64,000 nucleotides of DNA from Chloracidobacterium sp. (GTDB lineage Bacteria > Acidobacteriota > Blastocatellia > Pyrinomonadales > Pyrinomonadaceae). Made by a program: the position numbers and the translations under genes. How positions within the stretch are numbered: position 1 is the stretch's first letter; each line of letters starts with the position of its first letter. Below the pieces are notes generated by a model. The model was not told the origin of the DNA, searched no databases, and saw nothing but the letters and a program-made list of their open reading frames with translations. Positions 45,212 through 55,469 of this stretch are shown piece by piece. The stretch is taken from contig JABTUB010000002.1 of the NCBI GenBank assembly GCA_015075585.1, positions 248,001 to 312,000 of the forward strand. Direction: 5' to 3'.

Positions 45212-46303
45212 CTATGCGCGGAGCAGTTCATCGCAGATCCGTGCGGCAGCATGGCCGTCCCACAGCGGCGGGATACTCGCCTTGCGGCCCGAGGCCGCCA
45301 ATGATTCCGCCGCCGCGGAACGGATCTTATCAGGATCCGTGCCGACAAGGACGTTCGTACCAAGCTCGATGGTTACAGGACGCTCGGTATTCTCACGCAG
45401 CGTAAGGCACGCTATACCGAGTGCGGTCGTTTCCTCCTGCAAACCGCCGGAATCGGTCAGCACAAGCCGTGCTCCGCTGTAAAGACGCATAAAATCGAGA
45501 TAACCGAGCGGCTCGATAAGCTTGATCCCTGAACGTTCGATGCTTGCACCGACACCGAACTCGTCGATCCTCGCTCTGGTTCGCGGATGAGCCGGAAAAA
45601 TGAGCGGCAGGTCATTCGCAACGTCTGTCAGTGCATCAATTAGCGGAAGAAAAGTCTCGGCAGAATCAACATTTGACGGGCGATGAAGCGTTATAACGCC
45701 GTATTCCCGTCCTTCGACGCCGAGATCCGCACGTATTGTTGAGCGTTCCGACAACTTGAGATGAGCAAGCAGCGAGTCGATCATCACGTTGCCCACGAAG
45801 CGGATCTTTTCAGCGGGAATGCCTTCATTCTTAAGATTCTCATCGGCATCCTGTGAGGTCGTGAGCAGCAGGTCAGAGATCGAATCAGTCAAAATCCGGT
45901 TGATCTCCTCTGGCATTGTGCGGTCGCGTGAACGCAAGCCGGCCTCGACATGAGCGACCTTTATGCCGAGCTTTGCAGAGACCAGTGCGCAAGCGATCGT
46001 CGAGTTCACATCACCGACGACGACAACCCAAGAAGGCTTTTCCTCGGCCACTACCGGCTCGAACTCGGTCATTATCTTTGCGGTCTGAACCGCATGCGAA
46101 CCGGAGCCGACACCGAGATAAACATCAGGCCGCGGCATCCCGAGGTCGGTAAAGAACGAATCCGACATCGCTGCGTCGTAATGTTGGCCCGTGTGTACGA
46201 TCTTTACGTCAAACTCACCGCCGCGCCGCTTCATTTCGGCGTAGATCGGGGCGATCTTCATAAAATTCGGCCGCGCACCGGCGATGAGTAGAACTTTGAT
46301 CAA
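45212..46303 (-). CDS. wecB: UDP-N-acetylglucosamine 2-epimerase (non-hydrolysing)
   Basis: 363 residues. Starts MIKVLLIAGARPNFMKIAPI, the usual N-terminus; VEAGLRSRDRTMPEEINR and the LTDSGGLQEET motif are family hallmarks. Converts UDP-GlcNAc to UDP-ManNAc for surface polysaccharide. The dehydrogenase gene is directly upstream on the same strand (148 bases), so together they make UDP-ManNAcA. Confidence 0.95.
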   Translation of the reverse strand: MIKVLLIAGARPNFMKIAPIYAEMKRRGGEFDVKIVHTGQHYDAAMSDSFFTDLGMPRPDVYLGVGSGSHAVQTAKIMTEFEPVVAEEKPSWVVVVGDVNSTIACALVSAKLGIKVAHVEAGLRSRDRTMPEEINRILTDSISDLLLTTSQDADENLKNEGIPAEKIRFVGNVMIDSLLAHLKLSERSTIRADLGVEGREYGVITLHRPSNVDSAETFLPLIDALTDVANDLPLIFPAHPRTRARIDEFGVGASIERSGIKLIEPLGYLDFMRLYSGARLVLTDSGGLQEETTALGIACLTLRENTERPVTIELGTNVLVGTDPDKIRSAAAESLAASGRKASIPPLWDGHAAARICDELLRA

Positions 46304-46451
46304 TTTTTTTGTAGCTTTGTGTTTCCTATTCGTGCATCCGCGGCAGATGACGCTCTCGCCGCCAAGATCGACCGCTAATTTTGAGCCGCTGCCCGCCGCG
46401 TAAAAACTTCACCATTATAGAACAGTTCCCGCCGCCTGCACCGCGGATAAT

Positions 46452-47789
46452 TCACAAACGAACGACCCTCGCCTTACAGGAACCGCGCACGTCGCTCGTC
46501 AGGGCATTTCGTGTATCGACCACAAGCGAAGCCAGATCGCAGACACGGCCGTAATCAACCGTTGAATGCTCGGTGCAAATTATCACGCAATCCGCTTCAG
46601 AGAGGAGCTCGTCAGAAAGTTCCCGGTTATGAAGCGGTTCGCCGTCACCGATCGTGTAGGCGTGATCGAACGTAACCTCCGGCACGAACGGATCGTGATA
46701 CACAACATCGGCGCCGTCAGAGCGAAGCAGATCAATGATCGATAACGCAGGCGACTCGCGCATATCGTCAATATCCTTCTTATACGCGACGCCGAGGATC
46801 AATATCTTTGAGCCGTTGACAGCCTTTTTACTTTCATTAAGTGCGGTCGAAACTAGCTCGACAACGTAATTCGGCATTGTCGAATTTATCTGCTCGGCAA
46901 GTGAAATGAACTGTGAATCAAACCCATGCTGGCGTGCCTTCCACGAAAGGTAGTGCGGATCGAGCGGGATGCAGTGCCCGCCGATCCCCGGTCCCGGAAA
47001 GAACGGCATAAAACCGAAGGGCTTTGTCGCCGCCGCACGCACAACCTCCCATGTATCGATCCCGAGCGCGTTGCAGAGCTTTGCCATCTCGTTGGCCATC
47101 CCGATATTTATCGCCCGGAAGGTGTTCTCCCAAAGTTTTGCCGCCTCAGCCACTCGAGCCGACGAGACAGCATGCACGTTCTCGACGATCTGACGATAAA
47201 GGAACGCGGCGGCTTCCGTGGAATCTTGGCTGACACCGCCGACGACCTTGGGAATGTTGTGCGTCTGGAATTGCGGATTGCCGGGATCGACACGTTCGGG
47301 AGAGAACGCAAGAAGAAAATCTTTGTCGACCTTGAAGCCCTTCTCCTCGAACATCGGCAACAGGACCTCATCGGTCGTACCGGGATACGTCGTGGATTCA
47401 AGGATGACCAGCTGGCCGGTGCGCATATATTTCTGCACTTCGCCGCCCGCCGTCAAAATGAACGACATATCAGGGTCTTTCGTCTTTCGCAGCGGCGTTG
47501 GGACGCAGATAATGATCGCGTCACACTCGGCCAACAGGCTGAAATCGGTCGTTGCCTTTAGCTTGCCCGAGCTGATGCACCGCGCGACCGTTTCCGAGCT
47601 GACGTCAACAATGTACGAGCGTCCTTCATTGATAGCGGCGGCCTTTGCCTCATCGACCTCGAAGCCGACAGAATCGAATCCTTTCAAAGCGAATTCGACA
47701 ATAAGCGGTAAACCCACATAGCCGAGACCAATAACGCCGACACGCGCATCTTTACTGTTGATGCTTGAGAGCAGAGCTTCCTTTATCAT
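46452..47789 (-). CDS. wecC: UDP-N-acetyl-D-mannosamine/glucosamine dehydrogenase (WecC-like)
   Basis: 445 residues. NAD-binding GVIGLGYVGLPL at the N-terminus and the catalytic Cys in GPGIGGHCIPLDP, with the central KLWENTFRAINIGMANE helix, identify a UDP-glucose/GDP-mannose dehydrogenase of the WecC/WbpA subgroup. Oxidises the C6 hydroxyl to a uronate. A WbpA role (UDP-GlcNAc) cannot be excluded. Cotranscribed with wecB. Confidence 0.88.
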   Translation of the reverse strand: MIKEALLSSINSKDARVGVIGLGYVGLPLIVEFALKGFDSVGFEVDEAKAAAINEGRSYIVDVSSETVARCISSGKLKATTDFSLLAECDAIIICVPTPLRKTKDPDMSFILTAGGEVQKYMRTGQLVILESTTYPGTTDEVLLPMFEEKGFKVDKDFLLAFSPERVDPGNPQFQTHNIPKVVGGVSQDSTEAAAFLYRQIVENVHAVSSARVAEAAKLWENTFRAINIGMANEMAKLCNALGIDTWEVVRAAATKPFGFMPFFPGPGIGGHCIPLDPHYLSWKARQHGFDSQFISLAEQINSTMPNYVVELVSTALNESKKAVNGSKILILGVAYKKDIDDMRESPALSIIDLLRSDGADVVYHDPFVPEVTFDHAYTIGDGEPLHNRELSDELLSEADCVIICTEHSTVDYGRVCDLASLVVDTRNALTSDVRGSCKARVVRL

Positions 47790-48063
47790 AAATGATCGTT
47801 CCGAAATGGGAAATTTAGGGTCTAAATTATGGGCGTAGCACCCTGCGTAATACTATTAGAATTAATGTTCGCGGTCAATATCTGTCCAAACCGAGCATTT
47901 GCAAGGCGTTGATTTGGGACCCTGCATCAATATAAAATAACGCTAATTCACGTGAGATACCTAACGCGCCTCACAACAACTGAACATACGACGCCGAACG
48001 GCGACAACTTCGGCGCCGAACACACGAGAACTTTTTGATTAGAAAGATCGACGCTGATCAATT

Positions 48064-49284
48064 ATGACCCCTGAGAGCGGTTCAAGTAATCCCGTTGTTC
48101 GTGCAGTTCTAGGCGGCGGAGCACCTCGCCCCGCAATGGTCGCTGCTTCGAAAGGCATACTGCCGCTGCCGCAGCAAGATCTGCTCGAGATCCTTGTACA
48201 TCTTGCCGCAAGTCCGGATGAAGAACTCCGCATAAACGCCATCTCGACCCTCGGCCAACAGGATGTTGCGTCGCTGACCGCTGAGCTTGCCTCCTCCACG
48301 ATCTCGCCTTCAGTTTTGAACTATTACGCAGACACGCTTGGCCAGCCAACGGCCTTGGTCGAGGCCGTACTCGCGAACGCCAACACGCCTGTCGAGACGA
48401 TCGTAAAATTCGCACGCACGGCACAGGACGGTCCGCTGCTCGAATTTCTCGCACTCAATCAGCAGCTGCTCATTCGGAATCCGGACGTCATCGAGGCGCT
48501 TCTGTCGAACCCGCACCGAACCGCCGAGGCCGACCGCCGTGCGAGCGAGATACGGAGCGAGTTCTTTGAGAAGGAACGCGGAGCACAGCAGATCGCCGAG
48601 GAGCTTCGTGCTCAAGGAAAAGAAGCGGCGGCGGAATTCATCGAGCGATCGGAATTCGCCGAACACATGGAGGCGTCTGGCCTCTCGCTGGATGACGCGA
48701 TATTCCTCGCGGGCCATATCGAGGTGCTTGACCGCGAAACCGACGATTCATGGCTCGGGCTTGAGTTCATCGAAGAGATCTACGAAGAGACCGAGGATCA
48801 GCGACAGGCGACGCTTGAAAAGATACTTGGCGAGATCGCAGCCGAAGATGACGAGGTCTCGAGTGAACGCATCTCGATGATCAACAGGGTCATGAAGATG
48901 GGTGTTAAGGACCGCGTCAAACTTGGTATGAAAGGCGACCGTGAGGCACGCAATATTCTTATACGCGACCCGAACAAGCTGGTTTCATCGGCAGTGGTGA
49001 ACAATCCTAAGATCACCGAGCAGGAGATCGAAATGATCGCCACGATGCGTTCGATCTCAGAGGATATCCTTCGCCAGATCGCGATGAACCGACAATGGTC
49101 ACGCAGCTACACGATCGGTCTTAATCTGGTAAAGAACCCGCGTACGCCGCTCGCCAATACGATGACGATAATGAATAAACTGCAGCTCCGCGACCTGATG
49201 GGCCTTACAAAAGACCGCAACGTCCCCGAAGCCGTTCGGCGGCACGCGACAAGGCTGGTTACAGCGCGTTCCGGCAGGCGATGA
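48064..49284 (+). CDS. Helical-repeat protein of unknown function (DUF2336/HEAT-like)
   Basis: 406 residues, almost wholly alpha-helical with repeated Leu/Ala-rich helices such as LAASPDEELRINAISTLGQQ and VVNNPKITEQEIEMIATMRS, which resembles HEAT or leucine-rich-variant repeats. Such proteins are frequent in Acidobacteriota and Myxococcota but have no known role. Divergent from wecC, with 274 bp of intergenic DNA that shows nothing definite. Confidence 0.65.
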   Translation: MTPESGSSNPVVRAVLGGGAPRPAMVAASKGILPLPQQDLLEILVHLAASPDEELRINAISTLGQQDVASLTAELASSTISPSVLNYYADTLGQPTALVEAVLANANTPVETIVKFARTAQDGPLLEFLALNQQLLIRNPDVIEALLSNPHRTAEADRRASEIRSEFFEKERGAQQIAEELRAQGKEAAAEFIERSEFAEHMEASGLSLDDAIFLAGHIEVLDRETDDSWLGLEFIEEIYEETEDQRQATLEKILGEIAAEDDEVSSERISMINRVMKMGVKDRVKLGMKGDREARNILIRDPNKLVSSAVVNNPKITEQEIEMIATMRSISEDILRQIAMNRQWSRSYTIGLNLVKNPRTPLANTMTIMNKLQLRDLMGLTKDRNVPEAVRRHATRLVTARSGRR

Positions 49285-49419
49285 CGGCTTTATGTCCGGA
49301 AATACCATCTGCAGGCCAAAAAAAAGAATATTTACACTTCGGCATTTGTTTGTCATAATGTCAGCTTGCAAAAAGTACTATTTGTGGTCGGTTAATTTAT
49401 TTCAACGGAGGCATTCCAA

Positions 49420-51669
49420 ATGAAACGCTTAGGAGTTCAACGATTATTTGCAGCAACGCTCGCGATCGCAGGTTTAACTTTGGCGGCCTTCGCTCAACTG
49501 GCACCGGTTACTGCCGAAATGCAGAAAAAGGCGGCCTTCGAGCGGCTTATAGAAAAGGCCGCGGCCGGTAGCGTACGCGTGATCATCGGACTAAAAATGG
49601 ATCCGCTGCCGCCCGGTGAACTCAAAGGTGCGAGGCTCGAACAGGAACATCTGGCGGTCAGGCGTGTACAAAATGCCTTCCTGAACAAGAATACGTCTCT
49701 TCGCTCGGATAAGAACCTTTATCTATTTGATTATATTCCGTTCTTCACGGCGTATCTCGACGGGGACAGCCTCCGCGATCTTGCGTCGGATGACAGCATA
49801 GCAAGCATCGAAGAGGACAAGATCGAAGACGCAACATTGGCCGAAAGCGGCCCGATCGTCTCAGCTCCCGCCGCGTGGGCCGCAGGCTTCACAGGCAGCG
49901 GTTATGCGGTGGCCGTGCTGGATACCGGTGTTATGAAAACACACAACTTCCTTACCGGCAAGGTCATTTCCGAAGCGTGTTATTCAACAAATAACAGCGC
50001 CGCAATAAGCGTCTGCCCCGGCGGCGTTACTGATTCGACCGCCGTCGGTTCAGGCGTTAACTGCGATGCGGCTGTCAGCGGCTGCCCGCACGGAACTCAT
50101 GTCGCAGGGATAATCGCGGGTGTCGGATCAAGTTTTAACGGTATCGCTAAAGGCGCAAATATTATCGCGATCCAAGTATTCTCAAAGTTCACCTCGCAAA
50201 CAGATTGCGGCACTGCGACCGCACCTTGCGCCCGTTCTTATAACTCCGATCAGATCAAGGGCCTTGAACGCGTTCTTGCCTTGAGCGGCACATACAATAT
50301 CGCCTCGGTGAATATGAGTCTTGGCGGCGGACAGTATTTTTCAAATTGTGACAGCACTGAAGCGGCACGAAAAGCCGCCATCGACAACCTTCGATCGGTC
50401 AAGATCGCCTCAGCTATTTCTTCCGGCAACAGCGGTTACACGAATTCGATGGGAGCTCCCGGATGCATATCCTCGGCGGTAAGCGTTGGTTCGACCGATG
50501 ACGGAAGCTCGGGCGTCGGACTTGACGTGGTCTCAAGCTTTTCGAACAGTGCCTCCTTTTTGAATCTGCTTGCACCGGGCCGATGGATATTGTCGTCGGT
50601 TGCCACGACAAACGGTTCGACCACAACCTATCAGAATTATTCCGGCACATCGATGGCGGCTCCTCACGTTGCGGCGGCATTTGCCGTCCTTCGACAGAAG
50701 AAGCCGTCTGCCTCGGTCGATCTGATCCTGAATGCCCTGACAGCCACAGGGCAGCCGATCCTGGATACGAGGAACGGCATCACAAAACCGCGTATCAATG
50801 TATATGCCGCTCTGAACGCACTCAGCAAGAAAGCCCCGTTCGACTTTGACGGCGATTCGCGCACCGACCTGGCGATCTTCAGGCCGTCCGTAAGTGAATG
50901 GTGGTGGCAGCGTTCCACGAACTCGACTACCGGTGCGGCAACATTCGGCAGTTCTTCGGACGTGATCGTACCGGCTGATCACACAGGCGACGGCAAAACC
51001 GACATCGCCGTATGGCGTCCGTCGAACGGCACTTGGTACGTGCTTCGAAGCGAGAATTTCTCGTACTATGCGGCGCCTTTCGGCGCCTCGGGCGACATTC
51101 CCGCTCCCGGTGACTTTGACGGCGATAATAAAGCCGACACGGCTGTTTTCCGTCCTTCGACAGGAACTTGGTATATCAACCGTTCGAGCGGCGGAACGGA
51201 TATTGTGAATTTCGGCGTTTCAACGGATAAGCCGCTTGTCGGTGATTTTGACGGTGACGGCAAGTCCGATATCGCGATATTCAGGCCGAACGGCACGAAC
51301 GGAGCCGAGTGGTGGGTTCGCCGCAGCACCAACGCGACCGTCTTCGCGGCCCAGTTCGGCATTTCGACGGACAAGGCGGTGCCCGGCGACTATTCGGGCG
51401 ACGGCAAAGCTGACTTTGCGGTATGGCGTCCGTCAAACGGCACTTGGTATGTGCTGCGAAGCGAGGATCTCAGCTATTATGCGTTCCCTTTCGGCGCGAA
51501 TGGCGACCTGCCGGTTCCGGGTGATTACGACGGCGACGGTAAAACGGATGGAGCTGTATTCAGGCCGTCGAACTCAACGTGGTACGTCAACAGGTCAACC
51601 GGCGGAACGCTCATTCAGGCCTTCGGCACCTCGGGTGATAAGCCGCTGCCGAATGCGTACGTCCGTTAG
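49420..51669 (+). CDS. Secreted subtilisin-like protease with C-terminal FG-GAP/VCBS-like calcium repeats
   Basis: 749 residues. Signal peptide (1-25), an I9-like propeptide (about 40-140), an S8 catalytic domain with D168 (VLDTG), H224 (CPHGTHVAG) and S411 (GTSMAAPHV), then six repeats of about 38 residues that carry a D-x-D-G-D-x-x-x-D loop, e.g. DFDGDGKSDIAIFRP. Such repeats bind calcium and form a beta-propeller or adhesive tail. GGAGG ribosome site before the ATG. A terminator hairpin follows. Probably degrades extracellular protein. Confidence 0.93.
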   Translation: MKRLGVQRLFAATLAIAGLTLAAFAQLAPVTAEMQKKAAFERLIEKAAAGSVRVIIGLKMDPLPPGELKGARLEQEHLAVRRVQNAFLNKNTSLRSDKNLYLFDYIPFFTAYLDGDSLRDLASDDSIASIEEDKIEDATLAESGPIVSAPAAWAAGFTGSGYAVAVLDTGVMKTHNFLTGKVISEACYSTNNSAAISVCPGGVTDSTAVGSGVNCDAAVSGCPHGTHVAGIIAGVGSSFNGIAKGANIIAIQVFSKFTSQTDCGTATAPCARSYNSDQIKGLERVLALSGTYNIASVNMSLGGGQYFSNCDSTEAARKAAIDNLRSVKIASAISSGNSGYTNSMGAPGCISSAVSVGSTDDGSSGVGLDVVSSFSNSASFLNLLAPGRWILSSVATTNGSTTTYQNYSGTSMAAPHVAAAFAVLRQKKPSASVDLILNALTATGQPILDTRNGITKPRINVYAALNALSKKAPFDFDGDSRTDLAIFRPSVSEWWWQRSTNSTTGAATFGSSSDVIVPADHTGDGKTDIAVWRPSNGTWYVLRSENFSYYAAPFGASGDIPAPGDFDGDNKADTAVFRPSTGTWYINRSSGGTDIVNFGVSTDKPLVGDFDGDGKSDIAIFRPNGTNGAEWWVRRSTNATVFAAQFGISTDKAVPGDYSGDGKADFAVWRPSNGTWYVLRSEDLSYYAFPFGANGDLPVPGDYDGDGKTDGAVFRPSNSTWYVNRSTGGTLIQAFGTSGDKPLPNAYVR

Positions 51670-51691
51670 CTTGCTGACTTAGACCTTTGAT

Positions 51692-51732
51692 CGGCCGCAA
51701 AGACCGGCGTGTCTTTGCGGCCGTTATATTTT
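51692..51732 (+). terminator. Rho-independent terminator after the S8 protease gene
   Basis: CGGCCGCAAAGAC (51692-51704) pairs with GTCTTTGCGGCCG (51711-51723) in a 13-bp stem, loop CGGCGT, then TTATATTTT. Strong intrinsic terminator; it contains the GTG sometimes proposed as the start of the next gene. Confidence 0.9.
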
Positions 51733-51735
51733 GTG

Positions 51736-52605
51736 ATGCCTTCGTTTATCGCTAAATGTCGAACAACGCTCGAAATGATCAAATTCGAGCACACGCTGTT
51801 CGCACTTCCTTTTGCATTCCTCGGCATGGTACTCGCCGCAGAAGGCCTGCCTACGTTTTGGCAGTTCGCATGGATAACTGCCGCGATGGTCGGAGCACGT
51901 TCGGCGGCGATGACCTTTAATCGCATAATTGACCGTACTATCGACGCGAAAAATCCGCGTACCGCATCGCGCGAACTGCCATCAGGCAAGCTCACGGTCG
52001 GATTTGCGTGGACATTCTTCGCTGCTGCCCTGCTTCTCTTTTTGACCTCTGCATTTATGCTGAATCGGCTGACGTTCATGCTCTCGCCGGTAGCATTGCT
52101 TTTCATCCTCGGCTACTCCTATGCAAAGCGCTTTACCGAACTCGCACATCTTCTGCTCGGAGCGGCACTCGCGATCTCACCCTCAGCCGCATGGATCGCC
52201 GTACGCGGCACACTCGACGATGCCGTGCCGATCTTACTTTCGGTATTCGTAATGATATGGGCCGCCGGATTTGACGTACTTTATGCGTGCCAAGATCATG
52301 ACTATGACCGCAAAGCAGGCCTTCGTTCGATCCCGGCGAGGTTCGGCATTCGCCACGCCCTTTGGATCGCCCGTATGTTTCACTTCCAGGCGTTCATCGT
52401 GCTTTGCTTGCTGTGGCTGATAACCGGAATGTCGTGGGTGTCGCTGATCGGCGTTGTCGGGATCGCTATCCTGTTTGCGTATCAGCATTCGCTCGTTAAG
52501 CCGAACGATCTTTCGCGTATGAACGCGGCATTCTTTACAACGAATGCTTTTGTCAGCGTGATCTTGCTCGTAACATTTGGCGGAGCGGTATTCCTGACGC
52601 ACTGA
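51736..52605 (+). CDS. UbiA-family prenyltransferase (MqnP-like)
   Basis: 289 residues from ATG 51736. The GTG start at 51709 falls inside the terminator hairpin and is rejected. About eight to nine membrane helices with two Asp-rich prenyl-diphosphate motifs, NRIIDRTIDAKN and ACQDHDYDRKAG. UbiA proteins attach polyprenyl chains to aromatics; because mqnE (futalosine pathway) lies 5 kb away, the most likely role is MqnP in menaquinone synthesis, although 4-hydroxybenzoate octaprenyltransferase is the usual annotation. Confidence 0.88.
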   Translation: MPSFIAKCRTTLEMIKFEHTLFALPFAFLGMVLAAEGLPTFWQFAWITAAMVGARSAAMTFNRIIDRTIDAKNPRTASRELPSGKLTVGFAWTFFAAALLLFLTSAFMLNRLTFMLSPVALLFILGYSYAKRFTELAHLLLGAALAISPSAAWIAVRGTLDDAVPILLSVFVMIWAAGFDVLYACQDHDYDRKAGLRSIPARFGIRHALWIARMFHFQAFIVLCLLWLITGMSWVSLIGVVGIAILFAYQHSLVKPNDLSRMNAAFFTTNAFVSVILLVTFGGAVFLTH

Positions 52606-52627
52606 GTAAGCAGCGGCGGTTCATTGG

Positions 52628-53050
52628 CTAAAATGCCATCGAGGCTGCCATTTCGAGCCTCAATTCGTCGTCAGGATTTAGGAAATACGACATCCGCGCA
52701 GCGATCGCCCGTGCTCGTCTCTTTATAGATCCGGCATTTTCGCCGTCGAAGTACTTATCAACACACTCATCAAAAATGGCGACCCACCGCTTGAAATGCT
52801 CTGCCGTCAGCGGCTCTTTATCATCCAGCAGTTTATGGACGTAAAGAGGGCTTCGGCCGTATTTCTGATACGCCCTTGTCCCGAAAAGAAGCGTCTCCCA
52901 GAAATCTCCGATCACCGGAAGGTGATGCTCAAGATCGAGCATTGCAACCTCTGTGAACAGATAACCGATCATTTCGTCGCTCATGGCGCGCGAGTAGAAC
53001 TCCCGCATGAGCAGATCGATATCTTCCCTGTTCAAAATATCCTGTTTCAT
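52628..53050 (-). CDS. Group III truncated haemoglobin
   Basis: 140 residues. The pattern HHLPVIGDFWETLLFG and the proximal-His region LYVHKLL plus HFKRWVAIFDE are characteristic of group III truncated globins. Such globins bind O2 and NO. It lies downstream of the nitric oxide reductase, so a role in NO handling is plausible. The gap to norZ is 172 bp and holds an 11-bp hairpin. Confidence 0.88.
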   Translation of the reverse strand: MKQDILNREDIDLLMREFYSRAMSDEMIGYLFTEVAMLDLEHHLPVIGDFWETLLFGTRAYQKYGRSPLYVHKLLDDKEPLTAEHFKRWVAIFDECVDKYFDGENAGSIKRRARAIAARMSYFLNPDDELRLEMAASMAF

Positions 53051-53168
53051 TGATCGATAAACAAAAACACCCTAACGAACTGCTCGCGTTTGCCCGTGCA
53101 GCCCGCACAACGTGTCTGTTTCAATGATAACCATTGACCCGCAAAAGGTCATCCGCAGACGCAGGAAT

Positions 53169-53201
53169 GCGGCGGCAGGATCGTTGAACACCTGCCGCCG
53201 C
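53169..53201 (-). terminator. Hairpin at the 3' side of the qNor gene
   Basis: GCGGCGGCAGG (53169-53179) pairs perfectly with CCTGCCGCCGC (53191-53201) across an 11-base loop. Stable stem, but no T-run on either strand, so it may be a processing or attenuation hairpin between norZ and the globin gene instead of a terminator. Confidence 0.55.
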
Positions 53202-53222
53202 TTACCATCGAACCGCCGAACT

Positions 53223-55448
53223 TTATGCTGCAGCGACCCGCGTCGGCCGTGCAAAGATAAGTTTGAGCGTGAACCAAATGAATGCGACCGCCCCAACGGC
53301 AAAGATCGTATCGCCGACCATTCGCATCCATCGGAGTATGTCCATAACGCTTGTCTGCATGAATTCCGGGCTGCGTGCCGCCCAATAACCCTGCGCGACC
53401 GACTGATATGTCTGCATCAGTCCGATCGGCAGCAGGCTCAGCAGTATCTCAAGCAGCATTCCGATATTTATCGACCAGAATGCAAACGACAGCAGCCGTT
53501 CATTCCATTTGCGTTCCGGATCCATTGCCCGCAAACAAAAGAGCGTCAACGCCAGGCCCAACGTACCGTAAACGCCATACAAAGCACCGTGCGCGTGTAC
53601 CGCTGTCGTGTTCAAGCCCTGCATATAATAGAGTGCGATCGGCGGATTGATCATAAAACCGAACACACCGGCACCGACAAGGTTCCAGAACGCAACCGCG
53701 ACAAAGAAGTAAACGATCCATTTATATTGCGCCAGCCACTCGCGCGCCTGTGAGTGCCATACGTTATCGATCGCCTCGTAACCGACAAAAACGAGCGGCA
53801 CGATCTCAAGTGCACTGAACACCGAACCAAATGCAAGTGCGACTGTCGGCGTACCCGCAAAATATAGATGATGAAGTGTTCCGATAATGCCGCCGCTCAA
53901 ATATATCGCACCTGAAAGCAGCGATGTATATGCGGCGATCTCAGCTTTGATCACGCCCAGACGTGCAAAGAGGAATGCGATAACGACGGTCGCAAATACC
54001 TCAAAGAAACCTTCGACCCAAAGATGCACGACCCACCAACGCCAATACTCAACCACGGTAAGGTGCGAACGGGCACCCCAGAAAAGACCGGGTGAATAGA
54101 AGAGGGCAATACCGGCGGTCGTTGCAAGATAGAGCAGCACGAGCGACTTGTTATTCTCTTTTGAACGAAGGGCCGCGACGGCACTTCTGCCCACAAGGAA
54201 CAGCCACAGCAGCAGTCCAATGAAGAGGGCAGCCTGCCACACACGGCCGAGATCGACATATTCGTAGCCCTGATGACCGAACCAGAACCACAGGTCGCCG
54301 TCGAGCTTATGCATAACACTCAGCCATTCGCCCGCCATCGACCCCAGTACAACGATCAGCAACGCACCGAAAAGCAGATCGACACCGAGCTTTTGGCCTT
54401 TTGGCTCGCGCCCGCAGATGTACGGTGCGATAAAGAGGCCCGCAGCGAGCCACGCCGTTGCGATCCAGAAAATGCCGAGCTGGGTATGCCAAGTCCTCGT
54501 TATGACATACGGCAAATACTCCGCCAACGGGATGCCGTAAAGCCCGCCGCCCTCGACGCCGTAATGGGCTGTGACAATTCCCATTGCTATCTGCAGCAGA
54601 AACAGAAGGCTTACGACCAGGAAGTATTTCACGGTCGCCTTTTGTGACGGCGTCAGCATCTGCCCGATCAACGGGTCGGCCATGGGTGCATCCGTCGCAT
54701 CGGACGACTTTCGCCATCCGGCGTAGAACCAAACCATCGCACCAATGCCGGCGATCAGGACGATGACGCTGACGCCCGTCCAAACAACTGCCGAACTCGT
54801 CGGCACGTTGCCCACAAGCGGCTCGGACGGAAAGTTGCTCGTGTACGAGATCGTATCGCCGGGCCTATTGGCTGCGGATGCCCAAGCCGTCCAAAAGAAG
54901 AATGAGTTCAACTGCCGTAGTTTTACAGGATCGGATTGTGCTCCGCGTTGGATCGCATAATCGGTATTGCCGTTGGCAAAAACATCTGTATAGTGTTCGA
55001 GGTTAAGCTGGAATGCCCGGGCACGAAGTGGTTCAACCGTCAGAACGCCCGTCGCCGGATCGTAATTATTTGCCCTTACCGTATCCTCAAGCCGCTGCCT
55101 AAGCACTGCTTGATCTTCGCGGCCAAGCTGCGAGAATTCGACGCCGTTCTTCTCCTTTGCCCACTCATCGAGCAGGAACACGGCCTCGCGATGCAGATAA
55201 TCCGCCGTCCAATCAGGCGCAACGTAGCTTCCGTGCCCCCAGATAGAGCCGACCTGCATACCGCCCATCGCCTGCCAGACATTTTGACCGTTCATTATGT
55301 CTTCGTTCGGGATCATAACGGCTCCGTCGGAGGTAACCACCTTCGTAGGGATAGGCGGCGCCTGCCGAAAGATCTCGGCGCCGATAAGCCCCAAGACTGC
55401 GAAGGAGAACACACAAACTGCAATTAACAGAAACCAAAGTCTTTTCAT
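53223..55448 (-). CDS. norZ: Quinol-dependent nitric oxide reductase (qNor)
   Basis: 741 residues. Long N-terminal periplasmic extension (about 30-225, including EDIMNGQNVWQAMGGMQ and WGHGSYVAPDWTADYLHREA) followed by about 12 helices of a heme-copper oxidase-type domain, which is the qNor arrangement. His ligands fall in TRTWHTQLGIFW, VVHLWVEGFFE, GTLHHLYF and AVHAHGALYG. Reduces NO to N2O with quinol. GAGGA site before the start. Forms a unit with the cupin upstream and the globin downstream. Detoxification is more likely than full denitrification because no nir or nos genes are here. Confidence 0.95.
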   Translation of the reverse strand: MKRLWFLLIAVCVFSFAVLGLIGAEIFRQAPPIPTKVVTSDGAVMIPNEDIMNGQNVWQAMGGMQVGSIWGHGSYVAPDWTADYLHREAVFLLDEWAKEKNGVEFSQLGREDQAVLRQRLEDTVRANNYDPATGVLTVEPLRARAFQLNLEHYTDVFANGNTDYAIQRGAQSDPVKLRQLNSFFFWTAWASAANRPGDTISYTSNFPSEPLVGNVPTSSAVVWTGVSVIVLIAGIGAMVWFYAGWRKSSDATDAPMADPLIGQMLTPSQKATVKYFLVVSLLFLLQIAMGIVTAHYGVEGGGLYGIPLAEYLPYVITRTWHTQLGIFWIATAWLAAGLFIAPYICGREPKGQKLGVDLLFGALLIVVLGSMAGEWLSVMHKLDGDLWFWFGHQGYEYVDLGRVWQAALFIGLLLWLFLVGRSAVAALRSKENNKSLVLLYLATTAGIALFYSPGLFWGARSHLTVVEYWRWWVVHLWVEGFFEVFATVVIAFLFARLGVIKAEIAAYTSLLSGAIYLSGGIIGTLHHLYFAGTPTVALAFGSVFSALEIVPLVFVGYEAIDNVWHSQAREWLAQYKWIVYFFVAVAFWNLVGAGVFGFMINPPIALYYMQGLNTTAVHAHGALYGVYGTLGLALTLFCLRAMDPERKWNERLLSFAFWSINIGMLLEILLSLLPIGLMQTYQSVAQGYWAARSPEFMQTSVMDILRWMRMVGDTIFAVGAVAFIWFTLKLIFARPTRVAAA

Positions 55449-55469
55449 TGTTATTCCTCAATTAAAGCA

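Noticed and set aside
50838-51650. Tandem DNA repeat array in the S8 protease gene as a separate element
   Set aside because: The repetition is explained by the protein-level calcium-binding repeats of the C-terminal domain.
51709-51735. GTG start for the UbiA-family gene
   Set aside because: It lies within the 13-bp terminator hairpin of the S8 protease gene, and ATG 51736 is downstream of the T-run.
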